The notes under the pieces are model-generated. The model was not told the origin of the DNA. It saw only the letters and a program-made list of their open reading frames with translations, and did no database searches. The position numbers and the translations under genes were made by a program. This document shows positions 39,361-49,962 of a stretch of 64,000 nt of DNA, in pieces (position 1 is the stretch's first letter; each line of letters opens with the position of its first letter). This DNA is from Cylindrotheca closterium (Eukaryota > Bacillariophyta > Bacillariophyceae > Bacillariales > Bacillariaceae): the NCBI GenBank assembly GCA_933822405.4, contig CAKOGP040000335.1:62001-126000 (forward strand), given 5' to 3'.

Positions 39361-40290
39361 ATGAAGTCCATCAACCTGATCTCCGCTTTACTTTTACCAA
39401 GCCTTTCTATGGGCTCATCGCGAGTGATGGTAACGCAATATTCGGACTTGCTTCATTGGACATGTTTCAGTGCGTTGTTGTCAACAGATTGCTGCCGAGA
39501 TATTGAAATAGCCGGATTTGATCTTGGATTGCCGAACCCATACAATTGTGAACATCTCATTGCAGAGATTCCTGATGTCCCAGTTCTTCATGACCATGGT
39601 ATGGCGAAATTTAGCCTTGTACTGCAGAACCACAACAAAACCGATGATAGCGTTTTTGAATCGGGGCTGCAACATCGCTGGGAAGACTCAACGTGGAAGA
39701 AACAAGATTCACCAACTTTACCCTTCTTCTGGGGTGATATTAAAAAAGTGGATCAATCCGCTAGGCTACGGTCAACACTCTCTCAAGAAGGGGGCATGCA
39801 TCGTCAAATGACGTCAAGCTTGGAAAAAGTACAAGACTTTGAATCTTACTTCATAATAATGACAGTTCCTCAATCGATGTTTGTGGACTTGGATGATTTC
39901 TTAATAGATGATATGAATTCTATACTGCATGCCACAAAAGTCTGCGACATCGAAAAACCTGAATTTGTCAGTGGACAACATGTGATAATTGTAGAAGGAC
40001 AAGGGGATGATTCAACTTTTATTCGACACACGAAATGGCATGTCCGATATCCTAAACCAGGTCAAGCTGGAATAGCTCTCATTGAAAATTTGCTAGAGCC
40101 ATCTGTAGTCTTCGTGAAAGATGGCGCCCTTTATCATCATCAACAACTTGCGAAATTGCCACATGTTTCAGTGGCAACTGGGTATGAAAAGGATGGCGAT
40201 TTTGTTATGTGGGCTACTATTGTCGCATGTTGCGTTGGAGTGTGGAAAATGCTGCAAGATTTATCAATCGTCTCGTATTGGGATCCTTGA
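39361..40290 (+). CDS. PIGX: PIG-X/PBN1-like GPI-mannosyltransferase I subunit
   Basis: A 309-residue type I membrane protein without introns. It has an N-terminal signal peptide (about 1-18), a lumenal domain and one C-terminal membrane helix (about 283-300, VMWATIVACCVGVWKM) with a short tail. The middle matches PIG-X: IIMTVPQSMFVDLDDF (about 162-177), KVCDIEKPEFVSGQHVII, and WHVRYPKPGQAG (about 224-235). PIG-X stabilises the catalytic subunit PIG-M, which adds the first mannose to GPI precursors on the lumenal side of the ER. The family is poorly conserved, so the call rests on topology and these motifs. Its stop faces the IQ-protein stop 118 bp away. Confidence 0.72.
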   Translation: MKSINLISALLLPSLSMGSSRVMVTQYSDLLHWTCFSALLSTDCCRDIEIAGFDLGLPNPYNCEHLIAEIPDVPVLHDHGMAKFSLVLQNHNKTDDSVFESGLQHRWEDSTWKKQDSPTLPFFWGDIKKVDQSARLRSTLSQEGGMHRQMTSSLEKVQDFESYFIIMTVPQSMFVDLDDFLIDDMNSILHATKVCDIEKPEFVSGQHVIIVEGQGDDSTFIRHTKWHVRYPKPGQAGIALIENLLEPSVVFVKDGALYHHQQLAKLPHVSVATGYEKDGDFVMWATIVACCVGVWKMLQDLSIVSYWDP

Positions 40291-40408
40291 TTAAGTCCAA
40301 GACACTCAACGTTTTATGATTTCGAAACTAAAGTAATGGGGGAACTAGATTGCACTTGCTTCTTAGCGTTCGGTGGGCTTATACTATCATATGGTTACAA
40401 TTGGGACC

Positions 40409-42889
40409 CTAAGAAGTAGTACGTAGCTTTGTTGGGCTGCAGGTTCTTGCTGAGATTCTTGGTGGTGATTTCTCTGGAGCTGTACGTGTCTTGAATGCAG
40501 AACGAAGCTTTGCAGGGTTGCGAGCTCTTACAGGGATTTTTGGCTCACCAAACTTTGGCGCGGGACGTGCATGGAAAGGTTTTGGAGTTTCAACTGAACT
40601 TGTAGTTGACGATTTGGTGGACTCTTGGCGAATGCGAACGGGACTCTTTGGTTTGGCTCTATCTGCTTCTTTGGCTGACGACGTGATGATTCCACCTTTT
40701 CCCGTTGGTTGACTTTCGATTCCTTGGCCGTTGAAAGCCAAAGGCTTCTCATGCTGTGTCACTTGGTGCGGTGGGTTATGGCGGCTATTGCTCTTTTCCT
40801 CTTTGTCATTCGCATAACAGCTATCACCAGGTTGGTGGTGGAATCCGATTGTTGGTTCGTTACTGTGAAAACTAGATTGGCCCACATTATACTCCTCATT
40901 ATCGTCTGGCTCCAACGTTGTCGCACCGATTGGGTGCATAAGACTTTTGTTGCGAGACTCCATGTGCACATCAAGGTAGCTCGACGAGCTATGGGATTCA
41001 ATGGCCGTGGTACTTGCAGTAGATGAAAGCGTAAAAGCATCACTTAAAACCTCTTTTTTCCCCTCCAGCTCTGATGTGGATGGAATGTTGATGACTGTAG
41101 GGAAATCTGGGTCAATATTGGATTCATCTTCAGTTTCCCAAGGAGGCCTCGAGGTTTCAGTTCCAGAATCGGTATCACTGTCATCGTTGGCATTAACAAG
41201 GACTTTTCCAGTATCACAACCTGCGGACTTCACTTCAAACTCACTCTCATCCGTACTATAGACAGTGGAATCTGTTTCGGTATGGAGCTTCTTGGCGATG
41301 GGTGAAATTGCGGATCCATCGTTTTGCTCGAAGTACTTCACAATGTCCTTCGGACTATCAGCGACAGTTGGTGCGCTTTTGAAACTACGATCTCTCATCA
41401 GTGATCTATCGTCGCTGGAATCGCTTGACGAGTTTGAGTCACTAGAACTTGCGGAAGAAGCTGATGACGCAGTGCTGCTTGAATCATCAACATTACCGCC
41501 ATCGGTATGCATATTGGAACTGAAGCTCTCCAAATCAGGAAGCAAGAAAGCGGCATCATCAAGAAATTCAAAAGGTTCATCTTCTTGACTGTTGGCGAGG
41601 GACATTTCATCTTCTGGTTTGAAGGTAGAAAGCATGGACTGTTGCTCAGGAGGGGATGGATACAACTCAAGTGGCGTGTCGATATCAATTTCGCAATCAA
41701 AATCGTTTTCACAACGCCCAACGACTCGAGCAATGCCATCCTTGAAATCGGAATCGCACGATTGATCCAACAAAATATTGTCCACAATCTTGAACAGCCC
41801 TTGGCGATAAACATATTTTTGTCTCACTTCGTTGATAACATGATTCTTCTGCTCAGCAATCGCATCTTCCCACTTTGGCTTGTAATGATTTCGAAGCTTA
41901 TCCGCTTGCTTCTGCAAAGACCCATTTCTTTCTTTCATCATCTTGTAATGGGAATGAAGTTCATGAGTGTATTGAGCCACGACTTGGTTATCACTCTCAA
42001 GCGACTTGTTTTCAGAACGGAGTTCTGCAGATTTCTTAGCTAAGTCTCTCATGGTCGCACGTAAAGTATTATTCTCATTTTGGAAGTATGAGATAAGTTG
42101 GCTCCCCGATTTTTGGACATGAGCTATGCCTAGCGTCTTATCCCGCTCCTGTTTGGCGAATCGCTCAAGGCACTCTTTTTTAATTTGTGCCTTCCTTCGC
42201 TCGCGTTCTTTGTGCATGCACTCCCGTTCTTCATTCACTGCATCGAGCTTTAGTCGGATCGCGGCAATCTGATTCCGTAGCTTCCGAATGTGTGGGGGGT
42301 TCTGAATATCGTAAAGTCGCCTTGATTCCCGTTGTACCAAATATCTTCGTACAAAAGCTTGGCATCGAATCGCAGCTCCGATGATGGTATGGAACCTTCC
42401 CCTCTGTAAGAATCCGCGACCAATAGACTGGAGGAGGACAACAGATTCTGTGGATTTCTTGTGTACTTTGCGTTCCAAATAGCCCCTTATCTTTGCTTGG
42501 AAATCGGTGATTTGTTTGATGGACAGTGAAGGACCTTCCTGTACTTTTGCATGCTTTAGAGAGAATACAAACTCATTTTTCAAATCATTGGATGAATCAG
42601 ATCTCTCGACGATAGACAAGCTATCGCCCCGAAAGAATGATGGCAATAATGGATTTCTCTCTTCGCCGTCTTCAAAGATGTTGAGCGAAGCTCGGAAAGC
42701 AGGTGGGACTTCTAACGACCCGCTGCTTCCCACAGACTGTCTATGCTCAAACCTTGAAAAAGACTTTCGAAAGGACGATGGATCCGACGGGGGCTCGACT
42801 ACTGACCCGATGCTTCTCAGCGACTGTTCATGTTCAAATATTGACGAAGACTTTCGAAGGGACGATGGCGTTGAGTCTTTAGATGACAT
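40409..42889 (-). CDS. IQ-motif and coiled-coil protein, unknown function
   Basis: An 826-residue protein from ATG 42889. Residues 1-75 hold three imperfect tandem repeats of about 30 residues (units SSIFEHEQSLRSIGS, SRFEHRQSVGSSGS and LNIFEDGEER). At about 135-195 lie IQ-like segments (IRGYLERKVHKK, LQSIGRGFLQRGRF, IRCQAFVRRYLVQRE) that could bind calmodulin or light chains. Coiled coil runs from about 195 to 340. The rest is a Ser/Asp-rich disordered region and a basic Pro-rich end. No motor or catalytic domain is seen. The layout suggests a calmodulin-regulated cytoskeletal or centrosomal scaffold, but this is inference. Confidence 0.72.
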   Translation of the reverse strand: MSSKDSTPSSLRKSSSIFEHEQSLRSIGSVVEPPSDPSSFRKSFSRFEHRQSVGSSGSLEVPPAFRASLNIFEDGEERNPLLPSFFRGDSLSIVERSDSSNDLKNEFVFSLKHAKVQEGPSLSIKQITDFQAKIRGYLERKVHKKSTESVVLLQSIGRGFLQRGRFHTIIGAAIRCQAFVRRYLVQRESRRLYDIQNPPHIRKLRNQIAAIRLKLDAVNEERECMHKERERRKAQIKKECLERFAKQERDKTLGIAHVQKSGSQLISYFQNENNTLRATMRDLAKKSAELRSENKSLESDNQVVAQYTHELHSHYKMMKERNGSLQKQADKLRNHYKPKWEDAIAEQKNHVINEVRQKYVYRQGLFKIVDNILLDQSCDSDFKDGIARVVGRCENDFDCEIDIDTPLELYPSPPEQQSMLSTFKPEDEMSLANSQEDEPFEFLDDAAFLLPDLESFSSNMHTDGGNVDDSSSTASSASSASSSDSNSSSDSSDDRSLMRDRSFKSAPTVADSPKDIVKYFEQNDGSAISPIAKKLHTETDSTVYSTDESEFEVKSAGCDTGKVLVNANDDSDTDSGTETSRPPWETEDESNIDPDFPTVINIPSTSELEGKKEVLSDAFTLSSTASTTAIESHSSSSYLDVHMESRNKSLMHPIGATTLEPDDNEEYNVGQSSFHSNEPTIGFHHQPGDSCYANDKEEKSNSRHNPPHQVTQHEKPLAFNGQGIESQPTGKGGIITSSAKEADRAKPKSPVRIRQESTKSSTTSSVETPKPFHARPAPKFGEPKIPVRARNPAKLRSAFKTRTAPEKSPPRISARTCSPTKLRTTS

Positions 42890-43302
42890 TCGTAGCTGCA
42901 ATCTTGCCGGCGGAGGCGAATTGTGGAGCTGCGGAAAGTATTGCGATCATCTAAACCAGGATCAATCGAAACGGAAGCAAATTTTGTGACTGTAATGGAT
43001 CTTGGAGTCAGTCGTGAGTCGTGCATCCTCATACCGTAACAATCAAACCTAAAGCAGTACCTCTTCGACTGAATGAATGAGAAACGATTGAATGAAGTCG
43101 AATGTGTCGAAGATCCGTTCATAGCATCTCGCTCGATGATTGATTCAATATCTTCTTTCACTGCATTTACAAATTTGGCATTCTCATCGCCAACAACTTG
43201 TAAGGTTATTTTGGGTCCAAGGCTGCAGTGATTTGACAGGTTTACTAACGTACCCTAATTTTGTTTTTCTAACTTGTCTCTATCCTGTTTCAGATTGCAA
43301 AT
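42890..43302. other. Divergent promoter with probable 5'-leader intron
   Basis: About 410 bp between the IQ protein and cysteine synthase. A plausible GT-AG intron at 43200-43293 (donor GTAAGG, pyrimidine tract, acceptor CAG) would end 9 bp before the cysteine synthase ATG, so it would be a leader intron. Using it to extend the protein upstream gives the wrong frame. Confidence 0.4.
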
Positions 43303-44953
43303 ATGCATCTTGCTCTTTCCTCGTTCCTGAATCGTCTTGTGTCAAACTCGGGTCGACAAATCGCACGCCGCAGCCTAAATGTTGCCGCAAGGCCCAGCGA
43401 TCTGGTTGGAAAGACACCGCTTCTCGATTTAACTCCATATATGAAGAAGAAGGGTAAGTCGCAATCAAATTGAGAAGGAGTCACCACAGTCCTATCCAAA
43501 CGTCCAACTCAATATATTCAAATATTACTCATCCACGGTTGACATTTAGGTGTTACCAACAATTCGAAATTGTACGGCAAGATGGAAAGTCTCGGTCCTT
43601 GTTCTTCTGGTACGTTTACGTGTGCTGCTTTTCCAAATAGTGAAGGTCAATGAAAGCCATTTTTCTCACCATAATCGAATCTCGAAAATCTACATAAATT
43701 CGAAAATACAAAGTGAAAGATCGTCTTGGTCGCTCCATGATTGACGATGCAGAGGAAAAAGGATTGATAACCCCAGGAAAGACGACCCTTGTAGAACCAA
43801 CATCCGGCAATGTAAGTTTTTCTTTCTTTTTTGTCACTCGTCAATTGAGATTATGCCTCACGAAGCTAGCGTGGCTTTGCAGACTGGTATTGCACTTGCG
43901 TTTATTGCGCGTGAGAGAGGGTATGGATGCATCTTGACCATGCCTGAAACGATGAGTATCGAAAGACGAATGATGTTGCTGTCCCTCGGTTGCGAGGTCG
44001 TTCTTACACCAAAAGAAAAGGCTGTGAGTGGAGCGATTGCAAAGGCGCAAGAAATCAAGGATCAAATGGGAGACGATGCGATCATTCTTCAACAATTTCA
44101 AAATCCGGCAAACCCAAAGGTGCATCGCGAGACCACTGGACCAGAGATTTGGAATGATACCGATGGTGAACTCGATCTTTTTTTTAGGTGAGGCCACTGA
44201 ACCAAAATCGTTGACATTGCTATAAACATATTTCTGACTCATGTATGTTATCCCAGTGGCGTTGGAACCGGAGGCACAGTGACTGGAGTCTCACAGTATA
44301 TCAAGGGGTGCCCTGAATTCGATCTACCTGCACTAAAGCCAGGTTTGCAAACTATTGCAGTGGAACCCGAAGAGCAGATGCTTCTTACGGAAGCAAAGGG
44401 AGGCGAAAAGCGCGGAGAGCAAGGCCCCCATAAGATTCAAGGTATGGGTGCCGGTATTATTCCAGGCACCATCGACTTGGATTATATTGATGAGATCGTT
44501 GCTGTCCATTCGGATGCAGCAATGGAGACTTGCACCGAACTTTGGTTGGAAGGTATTCCTGTAGGAATCTCATCAGGTGCTATTGTCAACGCTGCTGTGG
44601 AAGTGTGTAAGCGACCAGAAAACGCTGGAAAGGTACTGTTTCCACTTGGAGCTCTCTTATCGCGATGTTTTTCTGCAAGATTCCTCACACCCAAAACACT
44701 TTGCTCTACTGATTCCTAGCTTGGAGTCTGCATCATCCCATGTAAGTTTTGCTAGGCCAACAAAACCTCACATTGGAGTGTCAATCCGCTCATACTCTAA
44801 CCATGCCGCTTGCCATGTATAGCTTTTGGAGAGCGCTACTTTACGCACCCAATGTTTGAACCAATGAAAGCCAAGGCCGAAGGCTTGCAGAAACAACCTT
44901 TACCTGAACCTTTTGACAATACCGAGTTTGGATTCGCCACCGCAAGGGGTTAA
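43303..44953 (+). CDS. Cysteine synthase (O-acetylserine thiol-lyase), probably mitochondrial
   Basis: Seven exons, 43303-43453, 43550-43609, 43714-43811, 43883-44187, 44257-44632, 44720-44741 and 44823-44953, give 380 residues. The sixth exon is 22 nt. The enzyme is PLP-dependent and replaces the acetyl group of O-acetylserine with sulfide. The PLP lysine is in PCSSVKDRLG (about 70-79), the substrate loop is TSGNTGIALAF, the phosphate loop is [10 protein letters not shown], and [10 protein letters not shown] follows near the C-terminus. Introns fall within several of these motifs. The first 35 residues ([24 protein letters not shown]) are basic, amphipathic and lack acidic residues, a likely mitochondrial presequence. 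The C-terminus carries an extra tail of about 30 residues after SFGERY. Confidence 0.93.
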
Positions 44954-45294
44954 CCATTGCGTTTCACCGCCAGATTCTACAGTCGCGATTGCAGGCACCA
45001 AAGTTTTAGACTTTATTTGCGGCACGATTGTTATCATAGTGCCTACTATATTGATGGCTTTTGTCCCTACTCTATGTTTTGAAAGTACGGTGTATTTAGT
45101 AATGTAGCGATACGTGATAGTGAAATGAAATGAAACTAAGACGATCAATGATTGACTCGTGCGACTTCAGTAAGTCTGTATGTCTCCCGTCAGTCGTTCT
45201 ATTTCTCCAACCAACGTACACGTACCGGCAATGGTTGACAATCACAGCACCACTCACCATCTTAGCTACTACGAAGCCTTTAAATCAATACACA

Positions 45295-45653
45295 ATGGAT
45301 CAGCAAATCAACCAATTGACTCCTCAGCAGCGTCAGGCAGTTCTCATGCGTGCTCAGCAAGAAGCAAACCAACAAATCATGCAAGACATGATTCAAAGAA
45401 TGGTCAAGACTTGTTTCAACAAGTGTGCCGGTACCTCTGTAAGGTTTTTTGACCGTCGACTAATGCCGCATCATACTGCATGATAGTTCTAATCGTATTA
45501 TTTTCGCCACTTTCCACTTTACATTTCATGTTACAGGGAGATCGGCTAGACAGCAGGGAACAATCGTGCATGGCATCTTGCCAAGACCAATACTTTGAAA
45601 CTCGGAATCAAGTGCAACAAGCGTTGGAAGCCAGACAATCAGGAATGCGCTAA
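45295..45653 (+). CDS. TIM13: Small Tim chaperone TIM13
   Basis: Two exons, 45295-45438 and 45537-45653, join in phase 0 to 86 residues. The protein has the twin CX3C motif of the intermembrane-space small Tims: C40-x3-C44 and C59-x3-C63, separated by 14 residues, both on long helices rich in Gln. The sequence around the motifs (MVKTCFNKCAG, and SREQSCMASC) is nearest Tim13. Tim8-Tim13 hexamers carry hydrophobic precursors across the mitochondrial intermembrane space. The intron lies between the two cysteine pairs. It is too short and interrupted to be obvious as one open frame. Confidence 0.88.
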
Positions 45654-46212
45654 ATTCGATTGGTCCGCGTCGTGGCGGATCATTTGATCGAGTTTGGCTG
45701 CGTCGTGATGGATCATTTGTGGATATTTGTACAAGTCCTCTGACTAATACTGTATGCAACCTTATTTTCACTAAATCAACCAACTTACGAGACCAAATAC
45801 AAGGATAGTCTAATGATCTCTTTATCAACTAATTGCTAGGTGATTGTTGCTCTTGAATTTTAAGCACCCCAGCTCACACCGCAGTGCAAGATTAGCAATC
45901 GAAAGGTGCATGTCCGATACAACCGCAAATTGACTGTATTTGACGCATCAGCTACTATAACAAATTACGTTTCTATCTGTTACTGACCTTCGAATGTAAT
46001 ACCTCCTCGTTGTGCACTATCAACAGTAACTGCAGCCAACAAATTGCATTGGTTGGATGGAAACTATTGTATTGTGACTGGAGGCCAATTTTAAAAAGAG
46101 ATAGGAAACAGGAACCCGGATTTGCATTTGAATCTAAACGACACCTGTACGCAGTATGGTACTGTCTGCAACATTGCAAGCGATCCACCAGTGTCTCATA
46201 ACGCAAAAACAG
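45654..46212. other. Intergenic region TIM13-VPS18
   Basis: About 560 bp without a supported gene. A 22-bp unit is repeated imperfectly with a 33-bp period at 45665-45686 and 45698-45719 (three mismatches). The remainder is AT-rich with no recognised signal. Confidence 0.5.
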
Positions 46213-49200
46213 ATGAGTACAAATCCATTTGATGATCGGAGGCCATCTCGATCTCGTCCCAGTCGGCCTCGTCTTCGAACAACGAACAACGATGCCGAGC
46301 CTGCAATTTGGGCTGCCAGACATGTCGAATGGCCAATTCCGACAGCCTTGTCGCTCTCCAATTATCAAAAGCTACAGCGCGCTAGTAAACAGGCAGCTTC
46401 TCAGATGGGAATAGATGAAACAGCACAAGAAGCAGCAGGAACAGAAGAAGAAAAGGCCGAGGCAAGTTACTTTTCAGGATTCATGAGTCGAGTTTTGAAT
46501 CCCACCAATGCGGACGAAGATGAAAAGGAAGAAGAGCCCATTTCGTCGCCATCTGGAAGTCGTCCTTTGCGGTCTCCTCGACCGAGATGTGTAGCTACTG
46601 CGAATTCATGGATGGTCGCAGCTTTAGAGTGTCCGGTGACTGGTGCTCCACCGTTGCGATTAGTCAGTCGTTGGAACGTTCGTCGCATGGGGGGTGTCGA
46701 TCAATGGATGGCTTTGCCTCCTCCTGTGTCTGGTGGAGATGGCCGTGTTCTACATGTCTTTGTGGATCCAACAGGTTGTCATACACTCATTTCTGCAAAG
46801 AATGGAGAAGCCTACTATCATCACTCGTCATTGAAAGTCATCCAAAAGCTTGCAGGATTTGGACGCAATGCAGATGGGGGGTGGTCTAAGGATATGACAG
46901 GGGTGACAGCGTCTTCGCAGGCACATCGAAAATCAAGTACTGTCAATGTTCAAAGTGGAATGTCAGTGGGATCGTACGTCACAGCGGTTGCATGGGATCG
47001 CGAGAGAGGCACCGAAGGATCGACCAAGAAGATCCTACTCGGAACCAACACAGGTGAAATCTATGAATATGCCCTAGTATCACCGAATACGAACGAAGAT
47101 CAAGAGGACACGTACGCAAAGCCGATTCTTTTGCACCAGCTGAACTCGGATGCATCAGTGACAGGGCTGGCATTCGAACGCCTAAGAACAGGGTTACTTG
47201 TGCTCGCATGCACTTCTGGACGCAACAAACGCACCCGGTTTTATACGTTCTATTCGGCGCATAGCAGTTCCTTCCGCATGGTGATGGCAGACGAAGCACA
47301 TGCATCACTTGTAGAGCTTCCTGGGAGCCTGGACTATGCTGACTTAAGAATCTGTAACGATCAGATTTGTTTGCGCACAGCAACAGGGATTTATTATGGG
47401 ACCATTGATAGAGCGCAGAGTGGGCCAGCCTTTGCAGGGGGTTCTATGGTCATGGACTCTGGGATTCTACCATACGGTGAAGGGAAAGGATCGATACCTG
47501 TTTCACTGGCGTTGACACCGCACCACATAATTACGCTTTCAGAAAACAACGAAGTTCGGTTCCTAAATCGAGTAGCACAAAAGGTGATCCAGAAAGAAAA
47601 GGTTGATTGGGCACTCCCGTCAAGTTCATCTAATCTGGACGAGAGTCACATGGCGATGGCAGAATTAATGATGGACGTGCGAAGGCCGGACCAAGTTTGG
47701 CTTCGAAGGGCCAGAAGTCTCGTTCACATTTCATCGAGCCAGGAGGATCGCGATGTTTGGAAATACACACTTTTCAAGTGCCTTGAGATGCCGATAGGAC
47801 GCGGACGCTCCAATGTCGATACGGGGGTAATGACAGAGGAGGAAAAAGCGCAAGAAGCACTATTCGGACAAGCCAAGAGCCTCTGTACTCATCCGTCTCA
47901 AAAAGCTGTTCTAACCGCTGTCCGTGCGGAATATCACCTTTCCCAAGGAAGGGCTGAGCTGGGTGCGAAGTACCTTGCTCAATGCCCTCCTGTATTGAAA
48001 CCATTTGCCGATACTGCAGTGCGGCTGGCCCTTCCCATGTTGAATATCGATGACCCGGAATCATATGGAGGATCTGCCTTGGCACGCGAGGCACTCAAAA
48101 GCAACACCCCTTTGATCACTTTCTTGACGGATAAAATGCGTATGTCGAAAAACAGCAATGACAAAATGACTTGCACAATGATTGGGGCCTGGTTGACAGA
48201 GCTATATTTGCACGATCGTGATGCCTCAGAATCCAACAAAGGGGCTTTGATGCAATTTTTGACCTCGAATGTCCACAACATGGATGCGAAAACCATCATC
48301 AAGGTCCTAAGCTCGCACGATGTCAGTGCTTTGGAATGCGCGGGATACGCGAACATTAGTGGTGATATCGAAACGGCGGTAAATGCTGCCCTCCGTATTG
48401 AATCGGATGCAAATGATTCAGTCGTCGATGCACTTCGTGTCTTGAACGATGCACCTTTTGAACGTGCTGAGCCATTGTACTACAAGCATGCAACCACGCT
48501 ACTGGCTCGGGCACCCGTTTTGGCTGGGAAGTCATTCTTGTCGCGTTACACTCACGGTCTTAGCCCGAACCGTTTGTTGCCGTCAATCATGTTTTACGAA
48601 AGACTTCGTGAGGATAGAGTAAAACAGCTGCAAGCTGCAAAGACCCTTCGTTCTCCCCGGGGAAAAAGCGGAACGGGAGACAGCAAGAAGACAGAGAGCT
48701 TCGACACTGGAAGAAACATGTTTGGGAGTGGTGTTGAAGTTCAGGTTATGTCTGGCGTAGCAGGGCTGGGTTCATTTGTGGACAATGGAGAGGTTTCGGC
48801 CCAATATCTGGAGGGAGTTATTAAGCTTGGATGCCGCAGTAGCGCCATTTACAGCTTCTTGATCTCCCTTTATGTTAAGCTTGAGAATGAAGATCCTCTT
48901 TTCAAGTTTCTATCAGGACATGTCCCGGCAGCGTCAATGGCCTCTGATGCTTCAAAAAAGGCTGGTATTGCTTTTGGTGATGAAAGTATAGCTGGTCCAC
49001 TTGACATGTCGTATGCTTTACGCACCATCCTTGCCACTGGTCGGCATTTTCGCTCTGCAATCAAACTATACATGGGCTTTGGGATGAGGCAACAGGCTGT
49101 TGAATTGGCCTTGAAGGTTGACCCATCTCTGGCAAGAGAGCTCGCTCAAGACAGCGTTGAACTGGAAGAACGCAAGCGTTTATGGCTGATGATCGCAAAG

Positions 49201-49930
49201 AATGCTGCATCAGAGGGAATGAATTCAGCCGAGGTTGATGTTGTGTCCAAGGTTGTTTCTGTTTTGAAGGATTGTGGACCTGATGTTCTGTCTATTGAGG
49301 ATGTCCTTCCTTTCTTGTAAGTGCCTTTGACTCGTTTCTTCAAAATATGAATGGCCACACTAACCGGATGTGGTTCTAAGGCCTGATTTTGCCCAAATTG
49401 ATCAAATCAAGGACGAGATTTGCGAAGCTCTGACATCGTACTCTTCTAAAATTGAAGGCTTCTTGAAGGAGATGAATGAATCTGATCAAGCCTGTGATTC
49501 TTTACGTCAAGAGATTAGCCGCCTCCGAACCCATCGAATGGAAATGAGATCCGACGCTCGCTGCGCCTACACCAATCGCGCTGTACTTTCCGCTGGGGAA
49601 CCCTTTTATGTTTTCCCATCAGGTTATGTTGTTCTTGAAAGTGCATTAAAAAGAGAAGTCCTGCCTTATCTGAACGAGCGACAACGACGAAGAGTTGCTG
49701 AGATTGAACGAGAGTTCAAAGTATCATCGAAACAGAACAGGCAGAGGGATCCAAAGTTTGATTCCCTCCAGGCCGAACTTGATGGTCTTATTGCTGCGGA
49801 ATGTCCTCTCACCGGGTCAATTATGGTTGATAGTATTGGTAGGGGATTCTCTGATGATTTGGACGACGCATCGTTCTTGCACAAGCCATCAAATATAGGA
49901 GATTTGAACCACAAGACTGCAACAGTGTGA
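46213..49930 (+). CDS. VPS18: VPS18 (Pep3), HOPS/CORVET core subunit
   Basis: Two exons, 46213-49316 and 49381-49930, give 1217 residues. The N-terminal part (about 60-480) is the beta-propeller (with AVAWDRERGTEGSTKKILLGT and similar blades), followed by an alpha-solenoid. The splice rebuilds the family-typical SIEDVLPFLPDFAQIDQIKD, which continues into a coiled coil and a C-terminal RING-like domain with PFYVFPSGYVVLESAL and ECPLTGSIMVDSIGRGF. These align by eye with the Vps18 RING but have lost most zinc-binding Cys/His. Vps18 is a core subunit of both CORVET and HOPS tethers for endosome and vacuole fusion. Met at 46213 (MSTNPFDD) is preferred to the upstream ATG at 46156. The stop is 32 bp from the convergent neighbour. 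Confidence 0.9.
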
Positions 49931-49962
49931 ACTATATTTTAAAATAAAACGAGCTGTGATAT

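Noticed and set aside
43136..43199. Coding upstream exon for cysteine synthase
   Set aside because: Splicing it to 43294 puts the known protein out of frame; at most it is a leader exon.
46156..46212. Upstream ATG for VPS18
   Set aside because: The 19 extra codons show no conservation pattern, and the start MSTNPFDD at 46213 leads directly into the basic head.
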